This document shows positions 1 to 8,147 of a DNA stretch of 55,831 nt, one piece after another; within the stretch, counting starts at the first letter, position 1; each line of letters opens with the position of its first letter. The stretch comes from Acinetobacter proteolyticus (lineage in GTDB: Bacteria; Pseudomonadota; Gammaproteobacteria; Pseudomonadales; Moraxellaceae). Made by a program: the position numbers and the translations under genes. Under the pieces are notes generated by a model. That model did no database searches and was not told the DNA's origin. It worked only from the letters and a program-made list of their open reading frames with translations. The stretch is from positions 608,605-664,435 of the forward strand of contig NZ_KB849179.1 in NCBI RefSeq assembly GCF_000367945.1, in the 5' to 3' direction.

Positions 1-851
1 TTGACGCATTCTGAGCTGCGTAATGTCAGTGAGTATGATGCCAAAGGCATTTCAATTGGTGCTGGTTTTAATGCTGGGAAAAATGATGCTCAGGGACAAA
101 AGCAACCGGATACGGTACTGTCGAAGCCGAATAAGATTGATGGGCATGCTTCCAGCCAAGTGGGTGTAAGCAAGTCGATAGGGTTTGGTCTGGACAGTGA
201 TAAAGACAGTAGTGTGACCAAGAGTGGAGTGAATACGAAAAATATCACATCACCAATGAAGCAGGTCAGCAACAACTGACAGGAAAAACTGCGGAGCAGC
301 TTAAATCTGAAATTTTAACTGATGTTACGACGGATACAGCGCGTGAAAACAGTGGTGCGCTGAACAATGTGTTTGATAAGGACAAGGTTCAGAAAGAAAT
401 TAATCTACAGATGGATGTGACCAAGAAGTTTGATGCCAATCGCCAAGAAGCCAAGGCTGAAATCAATAAGCAGATTGATGAGTTAAAAGCAGCAGGGAAA
501 GATGCCAGCCAGTGGCAAAAAGCGGGTGTGTTATTAGACATGGTGTCGGCAGGTTTGTCTGCACCAACAGCAAGTGGTGCTGGAATTGCAGTATCAACGC
601 TCAGTCCAAAAATCAGTTATGAGATTGGTCAGTACTTTAAAGGTAAAGATGCCGAAGGTAGCGCAGCGCATATCTTGGCCCATACGATTTTAGGTGCAGC
701 GGTTGCCGCGACAGGTAGTAATAATGCCTTGAGTGCGGGTATTGCAGCAGGTGGTGCTGAGGCGGCGGCGCCGTTACTTGCTGAGTATTTGTATGGTAAG
801 AAAGCTAAAGATTTGACGTCAAGCCAGAAAAATTACTCTAGCTCAAGCTGA
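1..851 (+). pseudogene. cdiA: CdiA-like contact-dependent inhibition protein, 3' part, frameshifted and lacking a toxin domain
   Basis: The gene is cut by the left window edge. Positions 1-249 read as the repeat-rich late region of a CdiA/filamentous haemagglutinin exoprotein (ending GVNTKNIT). Homology then continues in another frame as ITNEAGQQQLTGKTAEQL, then SGALNNVFDKDKVQKEINLQ, the conserved stretch before the pretoxin domain. Restoring one base after about position 249 gives a smooth NITITNEAG, so I infer a one-base deletion; the original frame stops at 277-279. The second frame runs to a stop at 849-851. It keeps an Ala/Gly-rich hydrophobic segment and AEYLYGKKAKDL, but ends NYSSSS where family members go on to a VENN motif and a variable C-terminal toxin. 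No toxin remains. The last 19 bases overlap a converging ORF. Most likely a dead remnant; a sequencing error could explain the frameshift but not the missing toxin. Confidence 0.75.
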
Positions 852-1066
852 TAGTCATCTTTGGTGACTTTGATTTTAATCTTTTTATACTTTCTTTTAT
901 TCGGGTTTAAAGCGGAGTCAGTGACTTCGGTGGCAAAACTCGAATTTCCCATCAAGTCATAATAGGCTTTATAACCAATCAAAATTTTTTGCGGTCTACC
1001 ACTATGCTCATGACTATAGCTTTCAATGAGTTGAGTTAACTGTTCTAAAATCGAAGTTTGCGTCAT
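833..1066 (-). CDS. Small orphan protein beside the cdiA remnant, function unknown
   Basis: A 77-residue ORF starting at ATG 1066-1064 with a modest GAGA purine tract upstream. I do not recognise the family. The N-terminal half (MTQTSILEQLTQLIES) looks amphipathic-helical, a central part GRPQKILIGYKAYYDLMG resembles a short structural motif of some phage proteins, and the C-terminus is Lys-rich then acidic (KYKKIKIKVTKDDYQLELE). Its 3' end overlaps the truncated cdiA end on the other strand, so the cdiA tail NYSSSS is simply the complement of this ORF. It could be a leftover of the DNA that replaced the cdiA toxin, a phage-derived fragment, or a diverged immunity protein. No sequence evidence decides between these. 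Confidence 0.45.
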   Translation of the reverse strand: MTQTSILEQLTQLIESYSHEHSGRPQKILIGYKAYYDLMGNSSFATEVTDSALNPNKRKYKKIKIKVTKDDYQLELE

Positions 1067-1251
1067 GTCTATCTCATTCGCCTGCGTAGCTCATAGGCTT
1101 AAGCTAATCGAACTTTGTTAAGGAAATAAGACAGGCAGTCTACTCACAATACATTTATTCCTATCAGCTTGAGACCATAGTCTGATTTAGAGATATCGCC
1201 AATTATTCTTTAATAGCGACCTTTAATTGGCAGAGCCAAATAGTAATAAAA

Positions 1252-1286
1252 TTACATATAACATAATTGAATTATGTATTGCATAA
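1252..1286. promoter_or_regulatory. Tandem operator-like sites upstream of hpd
   Basis: Two 15-mers fit TTAYRNNNNNCRTAA: TTACATATAACATAA (1252-1266) and TTATGTATTGCATAA (1272-1286). They start exactly 20 bp apart, about two helical turns. The same pair with the same spacing lies between fahA and the permease gene (6384-6418), so these are probably binding sites of the IclR regulator encoded at 2660-3439. The motif is seen directly; the regulator assignment is inference. Confidence 0.6.
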
Positions 1287-1288
1287 AT

Positions 1289-1318
1289 TTGGACTTTCTT
1301 GTAGCATGAATTTATAGC
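1289..1318 (+). promoter_or_regulatory. Possible sigma-70 promoter of hpd
   Basis: TTGGAC (1289-1294) and TATAGC (1313-1318) are 18 bp apart and begin just after the second operator-like site. This position would suit activation by a protein bound upstream. The -10 box is weak, so this is tentative. Confidence 0.3.
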
Positions 1319-1535
1319 TGAGAGCCAAGATCAAGAATCATGATTTCTTCATTTGGCTGACTTATGGACGGAAAGGGCTTTAACACGGATGCTTTTACAT
1401 ACTTATAAAAACACCTGTCGCCTTTTCTGATAACGCATGTATAGGTTGATGCTTTTAGATAGCGATTAAGCAATTGAAGAATAAGACCTATACAGAGCAT
1501 TAAACGGATGAATTTATCTAAATAAGGGAAACTAG

Positions 1536-2591
1536 ATGGACATTTTAGATAACCCATTAGAACTATGTGGTTTTGCTTTTATTGAATTTGTTTCGACGGA
1601 AAACGGATTAGATCAGATCTTTGAGACCATCGGTTTTTCTAAAGTCGCAAAGCATAAGTCTAAAAAAGTTTATTTATGGCGTCAGGGTAATATCAACATT
1701 ATCTTGAACTACCAGCCTGAATCTTATGCTTCATTCTTCTTTAAAGAACATGGTCCTTCAGCCTGTGCAATGGGTTTCAGAACTCGTGATGCAGCCAAAG
1801 CATTTAGCAAAGCCGTGGAGCTTGGTGCAGAGCCAATCTATTCACAAGCTGGGCCAATGGAACTCAATATCCCTGCGATTAAAGGAATTGGTGGCATGCC
1901 AATTTTCCTTGTGGATCGTGATATCTATGAAAATGACTTTGTTTTCTTTGATGATGCGGACAGAAATCCCAAAGGTGCAGGCCTGAACGAAATCGACCAT
2001 TTAACCCATAACGTCTATAAAGGACGTATGGAGTATTGGGCCAACTTCTACGAAAAAATCTTTAACTTCCAAGAAATCCGCTACTTTGACATCAAAGGCG
2101 AATATACAGGTTTAACCTCTAAAGCCTTGACTGCACCAGATGGGATGATTCGTATTCCATTGAATGAAGATTCAGACAAGGGTAACGGTCAAATTGCAGA
2201 GTTCTTGGCAGATTTCAATGGTGAAGGCATTCAGCATATCGCGTTTATTACCGATGACTTGATTTCTACATGGGACAAGTTAAAGGGGATCGGCATGCAG
2301 TTTATGACCGCACCACCTGAAACCTACTATGAAATGTTGAAAGAGCGTTTACCTAATCATGGTGAGCCAACGGAAGAACTGCAAAAACGCGGTATCTTGT
2401 TAGATGGCAATACCAAAGATGGTCAGAAAAAACTGTTGTTGCAGATTTTCTCGCAGAACATGCTTGGACCTGTGTTCTTTGAATTTATCCAACGTAAAGA
2501 TGATGATGGTTTTGGTGAAGGCAACTTCAAGGCATTGTTTGAATCCATCGAACGTGACCAGATCCGCCGTGGTGTACTAGAAGCAAAATAA
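1536..2591 (+). CDS. hpd: 4-hydroxyphenylpyruvate dioxygenase
   Basis: Converts 4-hydroxyphenylpyruvate plus O2 to homogentisate and CO2, the committed step of tyrosine catabolism, in the cytoplasm. The 351-residue length is normal for bacterial enzymes. It has two VOC (glyoxalase-like) halves, and the C-terminal half carries the Fe(II) facial triad: His155 in EIDHLTHNV, His234 in [10 protein letters not shown] and Glu316 in FFEFIQRK. The C-terminal helix containing [14 protein letters not shown], which gates the active site, is present. The start is supported by AGGGA 7 bases upstream of the ATG. The gene stands alone, followed by a terminator shared with the converging iclR-type gene. The maiA and fahA genes that act later in the pathway lie 2-4 kb downstream on the other strand. 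Operator-like sites at 1252-1286 suggest coordinate control. Confidence 0.97.
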   Translation: MDILDNPLELCGFAFIEFVSTENGLDQIFETIGFSKVAKHKSKKVYLWRQGNINIILNYQPESYASFFFKEHGPSACAMGFRTRDAAKAFSKAVELGAEPIYSQAGPMELNIPAIKGIGGMPIFLVDRDIYENDFVFFDDADRNPKGAGLNEIDHLTHNVYKGRMEYWANFYEKIFNFQEIRYFDIKGEYTGLTSKALTAPDGMIRIPLNEDSDKGNGQIAEFLADFNGEGIQHIAFITDDLISTWDKLKGIGMQFMTAPPETYYEMLKERLPNHGEPTEELQKRGILLDGNTKDGQKKLLLQIFSQNMLGPVFFEFIQRKDDDGFGEGNFKALFESIERDQIRRGVLEAK

Positions 2592-2614
2592 TTCAGCTCA
2601 ACGCTTGAAACAAA

Positions 2615-2646
2615 AAAGCCAAGAAGTTTGCTTCTTGGCTTTTTTA
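2615..2646. terminator. Bidirectional rho-independent terminator between hpd and the iclR-type gene
   Basis: An 11-bp stem AAGCCAAGAAG/CTTCTTGGCTT with a TTTG loop has T-runs on the plus strand and A-runs (T on the minus strand) on the other side. It serves both converging genes. Confidence 0.9.
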
Positions 2647-2659
2647 TATGGATGAATTA

Positions 2660-3439
2660 TTAACGGGTTTGAATATATTGATTGATTGCTGCAACTTCAC
2701 GTTTAAACAGTTCTAAGTTCTCGCTGCCCTCATGAACTGAGAAAAACATTTCACTGTCCAACGCGACAATACAAAACTCCATTGAATGATGCGCATTAAA
2801 GATCGGTAGACCCACTGCATTAATCCCGACCAAAAGATCACCTTGAGCAATCGACATACCATGTTGCAGAACATTTTCTTTTAATACTAAGAACTCATCC
2901 CAATCGGTCGGTTTAATCGGGTAATGGTTATGAGCCGCTTTTTCCCATTCCGCTTGCATGAGTGGCTTAATCACGGCTTCAGGCATATAAGAGGCAAACA
3001 CACGACCCGCTGCGGAATTGACCAATGGCATGATTGAACCAACCTTGGTCACAATCGAAATCGGGTGATTGGATTCAATTGATTGAACCACTAAAGGTCC
3101 TTTAGGTGACCATTTACTGATTTGAATACCACAGCCAATCTTGTTTTGTAATTCATAAATCAGGTGCTGAACCAGCTGTAATACATCGGTATGCTGGATA
3201 CAGTTCAAGCCTAAACGCCATGCTTGATCACCTAAGGCATACTGACCATCGGTAAGCTGCTTGGCGTAATTCATGCGAATCAGACTGACCAGATAACGGT
3301 GTACCTTGGCAGGGTGCATATCCAGTTTGCTGGATAGATCTTTTAATATAATGGGCTTGTTATGTTCTAAAAGGGCATTCAGTACAGCTAAGCCGACCTC
3401 AAGTGATTGAACCCCACCAGATAACTTTTCTTCAATCAT
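2660..3439 (-). CDS. IclR family transcriptional regulator of the tyrosine catabolic locus
   Basis: 259 residues. The N-terminal winged helix-turn-helix covers roughly residues 10-75 (LEVGLAVLNALLEHNKPI, then KLDMHPAKVHRYLVSLIRM), followed by the IclR effector-binding domain (VTKVGSIMPLVNSAAGRVFASY, with MSIAQGDLLVGINAVGLPIF near the end). Homologs such as HmgR of Pseudomonas control homogentisate genes and respond to homogentisate. Position between hpd and the maiA/fahA operon points to the same role, which is inference. It is transcribed alone: the upstream neighbour on the same strand ends in a strong terminator (3670-3704), and a palindrome at 3572-3589 could be its own promoter operator. 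In Acinetobacter the IclR proteins PcaU and PobR are activators, so activation is as likely as repression here. Confidence 0.9.
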   Translation of the reverse strand: MIEEKLSGGVQSLEVGLAVLNALLEHNKPIILKDLSSKLDMHPAKVHRYLVSLIRMNYAKQLTDGQYALGDQAWRLGLNCIQHTDVLQLVQHLIYELQNKIGCGIQISKWSPKGPLVVQSIESNHPISIVTKVGSIMPLVNSAAGRVFASYMPEAVIKPLMQAEWEKAAHNHYPIKPTDWDEFLVLKENVLQHGMSIAQGDLLVGINAVGLPIFNAHHSMEFCIVALDSEMFFSVHEGSENLELFKREVAAINQYIQTR

Positions 3440-3571
3440 TCAATAACCCTTAAGCTGCGTGCTTTCACGCCGTGTTTGTTGCTGTCAATCATGGACAATT
3501 TACATCCAGCACATAATGCCTGAGCAGTTGGCAAAATAGAAATCATCTTTTTAAATGAATCAAATCGGTGA

Positions 3572-3589
3572 ATTGCATAAGCATACAAT
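3572..3589. promoter_or_regulatory. Palindrome upstream of the iclR-type gene
   Basis: ATTGCATAAGCATACAAT is an imperfect inverted repeat about 135 bp upstream of the regulator start. It shares the TTGCATAA core with the operator-like site at 1272-1286 but does not fit the full 15-bp consensus. Autoregulation is possible but weakly supported. Confidence 0.35.
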
Positions 3590-3669
3590 TGTTTTTAGAG
3601 AGATTGCACGCTATTTTGCTGAGCCTACTATGCCTTAAAAACATACAAAATGCTTTAAATTTAGACCAT

Positions 3670-3704
3670 AAAAAAAGGCATTAGCATTTTACAACGCTAA
3701 TGCC
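3670..3704 (-). terminator. Rho-independent terminator of the fahA-maiA-VOC operon
   Basis: On the minus strand the 9-bp stem GGCATTAGC/GCTAATGCC is followed by seven T residues, 19 bp after the stop codon of the VOC gene. Confidence 0.9.
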
Positions 3705-3722
3705 AATTTCATGGAACTGGAT

Positions 3723-4271
3723 TTATGCACCAAGTTCATCTTCGTGTAAGAAATGAGTATGATGCGGTGCACGTTTGGTGCGACTCCACTCATCCAGCAT
3801 TTCTAATTTCATTTCTTCGGTAATTCGTGCAATCTTGGCATCGGCATGGACATCATTATAGGTCAGTTCCAGACGATGACCATTTGGATCGAAGAAGTAA
3901 ATCGAATGGAAGATACCATGGTTGGTCACACCTAATACCTTCACGTCATTGGCTTCAAGATGTGCTTTTGCTGCCATCAGCGCATCTAAATCTTCTACTT
4001 CAAAGGCAATATGTTGTACCCATTGTGGTGTGTTTTCATCACGGCCCATATCTGGTTGCGTCGGCAGTTCAAAAAATGCCAATACATTGCCTTGGCCCGC
4101 ATCTAAAAACAAATGCATGTACGGATCAAAGGCTTTGGTGGATGGCACATGGTCTTCTGCAAAGGCTAGAATGAAATCCATATGCAGCATTTTTTTGTAC
4201 CATTCGACGGTTTCTTTCGCATCTTTACAGCGATAAGCTACATGGTGAATTTTTTTAATTGCAAAGCTCAT
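3723..4271 (-). CDS. VOC-fold metalloprotein, candidate ring-cleaving dioxygenase of the homogentisate pathway
   Basis: 182 residues. The start at 4271 (MSFAIKKIHH) has AAGGAG ideally spaced upstream; an in-frame ATG at 4325 would overlap maiA and lacks such a site. The fold is a single glyoxalase/extradiol-dioxygenase unit. Likely metal ligands are a His in KIHHVAYR, a His in VQHIAFEV and the Glu in HRLELTY, the His-His-Glu pattern of VOC enzymes; HSIYFFDPNG is a typical family element. It is the last gene of an operon with maiA and fahA. A normal homogentisate 1,2-dioxygenase (HmgA, a cupin of about 430 residues) would be expected here but is absent, so this protein may do that step. That is inference. 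Other options are a lyase or an isomerase of the same superfamily. Confidence 0.85.
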   Translation of the reverse strand: MSFAIKKIHHVAYRCKDAKETVEWYKKMLHMDFILAFAEDHVPSTKAFDPYMHLFLDAGQGNVLAFFELPTQPDMGRDENTPQWVQHIAFEVEDLDALMAAKAHLEANDVKVLGVTNHGIFHSIYFFDPNGHRLELTYNDVHADAKIARITEEMKLEMLDEWSRTKRAPHHTHFLHEDELGA

Positions 4272-4290
4272 GATAAAACTCCTTTTATCT

Positions 4291-4923
4291 CTATTCCCAA
4301 TCTGGTTGTTGTTCTGGGGTCGCATTTAAGAATGCGGGAAGGGTTAAGCAATGTTGGTAGATCGACTCAATCTTGGGAAAAGCACTTAAATCAATTTTAA
4401 AGCGCTTGGCGTTGTAGACTTGAGGAATCAAACAGCAGTCGGCAAAAGTTGGCTGTGAGCCAAAACAGAACTGCCCATTGGAATGCTGTAATTGCATTTC
4501 TAAGCTGTGAAAGCCTTCTAAAATCCAATGTCGGTACCACAACGTTTTTTGTTCGTTGCTGATCGCAAGATCGTTTTGCAGGTACTTCAACACTCTCAGG
4601 TTATTGATTGGATGAATGTCACAGGCAATGCTTTGTGCGAAGGCACGGACTTTGGCACGTTCAACCAGATCTTTGGGTAATAGCGCTTTGGCTGGATAAC
4701 GTTCTTCCAGATATTCCAAAATACTAAGCGACTGAGTAAAGGTCTGATCTTGGTCAAGCAACGTTGGCACCAACTGACTCGGATTGAGGGCACGATAACT
4801 TGCTAGTTGCTGCTCATTTTTAACGAGATGCACTGCTTCAGTTTCATAGGGCAATGCTTTCAGGTTAAGTGCAATACGTACCCGATAAGCCGCGGAGCTA
4901 CGAAAGTAACTATACAGTTTCAT
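4291..4923 (-). CDS. maiA: Maleylacetoacetate isomerase (zeta-class glutathione transferase)
   Basis: Isomerises maleylacetoacetate to fumarylacetoacetate using glutathione. 210 residues from the ATG at 4923 (MKLYSYFRSSAAYRVRIAL); the longer open frame to 5019 only reads through the fahA 3' end. The N-terminal thioredoxin-like domain holds the zeta-class SSxxxRVRIAL motif, here SSAAYRVRIAL with Ala where many members have Cys, and PSQLVPTLL. The all-helical C-terminal domain has the characteristic ACDIHPINNLRVLKYL. The start codon overlaps the end of fahA by 14 bases, implying translational coupling, and the next gene begins 19 bases after its stop. Confidence 0.93.
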   Translation of the reverse strand: MKLYSYFRSSAAYRVRIALNLKALPYETEAVHLVKNEQQLASYRALNPSQLVPTLLDQDQTFTQSLSILEYLEERYPAKALLPKDLVERAKVRAFAQSIACDIHPINNLRVLKYLQNDLAISNEQKTLWYRHWILEGFHSLEMQLQHSNGQFCFGSQPTFADCCLIPQVYNAKRFKIDLSAFPKIESIYQHCLTLPAFLNATPEQQPDWE

Positions 4924-6214
4924 AGCGTTCGTCCTTTTGTTCATTAAAACGAAAGTGACGTGCTGGTAAAATGGTATTGGCAACTTCACCAAAGCCCACG
5001 CGAATTCCATCTTTTTCACAGTAGCCTTTCATCACGACACGGTCACCATCTTCCAAGAAGCCACGCTTTTCGCCGTTGGAAAGGTTGAGCGGTTTGGTGG
5101 TATTCCAAGTCAGTTCCAGTAAGCTGCCATAAGAATCTTCAGTTGGGCCTGAAATTGTGCCTGAACCCATTAAATCGCCGACTTGTACATTACAGCCTGC
5201 AATGGTGTGGTGAGTCAGTTGCTGTGACATTGACCAATACATATATTTAAAGTTGGTTTGGCAAATCACATCGGCTTGTTCTGATTGAGGTGTTTGCACT
5301 TCAACACTAAGGTGAATGTCATAGCTGTTTGCAGTGTTTTCTTGTAGATAGCCCAATGGTTTTGGCTGTTGCTCTGGACCTTTGACTTTAAATGGCTCAA
5401 GCGCTTCCATGGTCACCACCCACGGTGAAATGGCACTGGCAAAAGTTTTGGCATTGAAAGGGCCTAAAGGGACATATTCCCATTGTTGGATATCACGTGC
5501 TGACCAATCATTCAGCAACACCATGCCAAAGATATGTTCCCATGCATTTTCAATGGCAATCGGCTCACCCAATTCAGTTGCTTTACCCACGACAAAAGCG
5601 GTTTCTAATTCAAAGTCGAGTTTACGGGTTGCCGAGAATACAGGGCGTTCTTCATTAGGTAATTTGATTTGGCCTGAAGGGCGCACAATGTCTTTACCGC
5701 TGACAATCACAGAACTGGCACGACCGTTATAGCCGACAGGCAATTCGCTCCAGTTCGGCAATAGCGCATTTTTAGGGTCTCTAAACATGGTACCAACATT
5801 GGTGGCATGTTCTTTCGATGAATAGAAGTCGGTATAGCCAGGAACATGAATCGGTAAATGTAAGACCACATCTTCTTGTTTAAACAACACTTGCTGACGT
5901 AAATCGGCATCATCACGTAAGGTCGGATTTTCCGCAGACAATAAGCTTTGCACAGTGCTGCGAACCGTATGCCAATTCTGTTTGCCTGTTTCGATGAATT
6001 TATTCAGTGTCGGCTGATTAAAGCAGTTTGCTGTTGTGAGCTGTAATAAGCCTTTTTGCTCTAATGCCGCGAGGTCAAGCACCCATTCACCAATTGCAAC
6101 GCCAACGCGTTTGTCAGCTTGTGCGGTCTCGCTAAAAATACCGTATGGCAAATTATGTATTGTGAAATCTGATTGGGCATCAATCTCAAGAAAAGAAGTT
6201 AAATGATGTGCCAT
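4910..6214 (-). CDS. fahA: Fumarylacetoacetase
   Basis: Hydrolyses fumarylacetoacetate to fumarate and acetoacetate, the last step of tyrosine breakdown. 434 residues, the expected length. An N-terminal SH3-like domain (residues ~15-115) precedes the FAH fold. SSKEHATNVGTMFRDP carries the catalytic His region, DFELETAF the metal-binding acidic residues, and LLNDWSARDIQQWE plus GPFNAKTFASAISPWVV the active-site loops. It is the first gene of a minus-strand operon with maiA and the VOC gene. The ATG has AAGGAAAG upstream. The 356-bp region to the divergent permease gene holds three operator-like sites. Confidence 0.96.
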   Translation of the reverse strand: MAHHLTSFLEIDAQSDFTIHNLPYGIFSETAQADKRVGVAIGEWVLDLAALEQKGLLQLTTANCFNQPTLNKFIETGKQNWHTVRSTVQSLLSAENPTLRDDADLRQQVLFKQEDVVLHLPIHVPGYTDFYSSKEHATNVGTMFRDPKNALLPNWSELPVGYNGRASSVIVSGKDIVRPSGQIKLPNEERPVFSATRKLDFELETAFVVGKATELGEPIAIENAWEHIFGMVLLNDWSARDIQQWEYVPLGPFNAKTFASAISPWVVTMEALEPFKVKGPEQQPKPLGYLQENTANSYDIHLSVEVQTPQSEQADVICQTNFKYMYWSMSQQLTHHTIAGCNVQVGDLMGSGTISGPTEDSYGSLLELTWNTTKPLNLSNGEKRGFLEDGDRVVMKGYCEKDGIRVGFGEVANTILPARHFRFNEQKDERYETV

Positions 6215-6383
6215 GATTCGCTTTCCTTGTCTTTAATTCTGTTGGTCTAATCTGGTTTTTTAGGGAGTGTTTTGATTAAGTGGTTGAAAGATAGATTGAT
6301 ATTTAAGTATTTATCTACCAATTCTAGTTTACTTAGAGCAAAAATCCCTGCGTCTTCATTTCTATCATACTGAAAATAATTAA

Positions 6384-6418
6384 TTACGCAATACATAATT
6401 TAATTACATTATTCATAA
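6384..6418. promoter_or_regulatory. Tandem operator-like sites between fahA and the permease gene
   Basis: TTACGCAATACATAA (6384-6398) and TTACATTATTCATAA (6404-6418) fit TTAYRNNNNNCRTAA and start 20 bp apart, exactly as in the pair upstream of hpd. The first is a near-identical inverted copy of the hpd site at 1272-1286. Probably bound by the neighbouring IclR regulator to control both divergent transcripts. Confidence 0.6.
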
Positions 6419-6513
6419 TATTTGTTATTTATTGAATTTTCTGTTTATATGCGCGGTTATTCGAAAAATGAATTAATTATTTTTCGGATTAGATATAGGC
6501 ATTTGTGATTAAC

Positions 6514-6528
6514 TTATGATATACGTAA
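6514..6528. promoter_or_regulatory. Third operator-like site, proximal to the permease gene
   Basis: TTATGATATACGTAA fits the same 15-bp consensus, 42 bp before the permease start codon. At this location it could overlap the permease promoter. Confidence 0.45.
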
Positions 6529-6570
6529 TTTTAGACAGAAAAATTACGCGACACGGATGAGAATAATCAT

Positions 6571-7959
6571 ATGTCAAAACAGGAGCAAGGAAACCTGAAC
6601 CCAGGTTTAAGCAATCGGCATATCCAGCTTATTGCGCTAGGTGGTGCGATTGGCACAGGTTTGTTTCTAGGTATCTCACAATCGATTAAGCTGGCTGGCC
6701 CATCGGTCATTCTGGGTTATGCGATTGCAGGGCTTATTGCATTTTTAATGATGCGACAGCTAGGTGAAATGGTGGTACAAGAGCCAGTCAGTGGTTCATT
6801 CAGCCATTTTGCGTACAAATACTGGGGTTCTTTCGCAGGCTTTATGTCTGGCTGGAACTACTGGGTACTCAATGTGCTGGTCTGTATGGCAGAGTTGAGT
6901 GCGATTGGCTTATATATTCAATATTGGTGGCCTGAAATCCCGACATGGGTTTCGGCATTGGCCTTTTTTATCTTAATTAACGGTATCAACCTTTTGCATG
7001 TCAAATTTTTTGGTGAAATGGAGTTTTGGTTCTCCATCATCAAAATTTTAGCAATCTTGGCCATGATTGGTTTTGGTTCGTATTTACTTGCAACAGGAAC
7101 AGCAGGGCCACAAGCGGGTATCAGTAATCTTTGGGCATTGGGTGGATTCTTTCCATTTGGTGTAGAAGGTTTGGTCATGGCAATGGCTGTGATCATCTTT
7201 GCTTTTGGTGGCATTGAGTTATTTGGTATTACTGCGGCAGAAGCACGTGATCCTGATAAAACCTTGCCGAAAGCAGTGAATCAAATTATCTACCGTATTT
7301 TGATTTTCTATATTGCAACACTTTTCATTTTATTCGCGCTGTTCCCTTGGAATCAAATGGCACAAGGTGGTAGTCCATTCGTAATGGTCTTTGCATCATT
7401 AGATAGCCAAGGCGTTGCAACCATGTTGAACTTTGTGATCTTGACTGCGGCTGTATCTGTTTATAACGGAACCAGCTATTGCAGTAGCCGTATGTTATTG
7501 GGCTTGGCCCAACAAGGTAATGCACCTAAGTTTCTTCAGAAAATCAACAAACGTGGTATTCCAACCAATGCTGTTTATGTATCTGCATTCGTCACGGTAC
7601 TGTGTGTATTGTTGAACTATGCATTTCCTGAAAAGGCATTTGGTTTGTTGATGATGCTGGTGGTTGCTGCGATTGTGATTAACTGGGTGGTGATTTCATG
7701 GACGCATTTAAAGTTCCGTAAAGCCATGCAAGCACAGGGTGTCACTACCAAGTTTCCAAGTATTGCTTATCCATTCAGTAATTATCTTTGCATGATCTTT
7801 ATGTTGGGTATTCTCGTGGTGATGTCATTGACTGCGGATATGCGTATCGCCGTCATGATGATTCCTGCATGGATTCTGTGTTTGATGCTAGCGTATTATG
7901 TAAAGCAACGTAAGTTGAGAAATGCTCAGCCGAGTGTGGCGTTGAATACGGATGCGTAA
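6571..7959 (+). CDS. aroP: Aromatic amino acid permease, AroP-like (APC superfamily)
   Basis: 462 residues with about 12 predicted membrane helices and the amino acid transporter family opening HIQLIALGGAIGTGLFLG, which forms the substrate-binding unwound helix 1. FAFGGIELFGITAAEARDP in helix 6 and LPKAVNQIIYRILIFY are also typical. It imports amino acids with protons across the inner membrane. The AAT subfamily includes AroP, PheP, CycA and ProY; aromatic specificity is inferred from the divergent fahA operon and shared operator-like sites, not from sequence alone. A terminator follows directly. Confidence 0.85.
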   Translation: MSKQEQGNLNPGLSNRHIQLIALGGAIGTGLFLGISQSIKLAGPSVILGYAIAGLIAFLMMRQLGEMVVQEPVSGSFSHFAYKYWGSFAGFMSGWNYWVLNVLVCMAELSAIGLYIQYWWPEIPTWVSALAFFILINGINLLHVKFFGEMEFWFSIIKILAILAMIGFGSYLLATGTAGPQAGISNLWALGGFFPFGVEGLVMAMAVIIFAFGGIELFGITAAEARDPDKTLPKAVNQIIYRILIFYIATLFILFALFPWNQMAQGGSPFVMVFASLDSQGVATMLNFVILTAAVSVYNGTSYCSSRMLLGLAQQGNAPKFLQKINKRGIPTNAVYVSAFVTVLCVLLNYAFPEKAFGLLMMLVVAAIVINWVVISWTHLKFRKAMQAQGVTTKFPSIAYPFSNYLCMIFMLGILVVMSLTADMRIAVMMIPAWILCLMLAYYVKQRKLRNAQPSVALNTDA

Positions 7960-7975
7960 GTTGTAAATTGATCGT

Positions 7976-8008
7976 TAAAAAGGGCTGAATTTTCAGCCCT
8001 TTTTGTTT
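7976..8008. terminator. Rho-independent terminator of the permease gene
   Basis: Stem AAAAAGGGCTGAA/TTCAGCCCTTTTT with a short TT loop, then TTTTTG. Confidence 0.9.
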
Positions 8009-8147
8009 TTATGTTGGGAAAATTATATTGAATGAGAAATTATATTGAGGTGTTCTCTTCAGTTGGTATTATTACTGCCATCGTAAGTCGCCATAATTAA
8101 GATCTCAAATAACTTAGTTCAGATAAAAAGTATTGCAAAGGTATTAT

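Larger units (their letters stand above)
1067..1535. other. Long hpd leader / intergenic region
   Basis: There is no convincing gene in these 469 bases. The right half holds two operator-like 15-mers and a possible promoter, annotated separately. The remainder shows no recognisable feature, and the roughly 210-base stretch between the possible promoter and the hpd start is unexplained. Confidence 0.6.

Noticed and set aside
1312..1557. 81-residue minus-strand ORF overlapping the hpd start
   Set aside because: No ribosome binding site, overlaps the hpd leader and start codon, and resembles no family; the plus-strand gene is certain.
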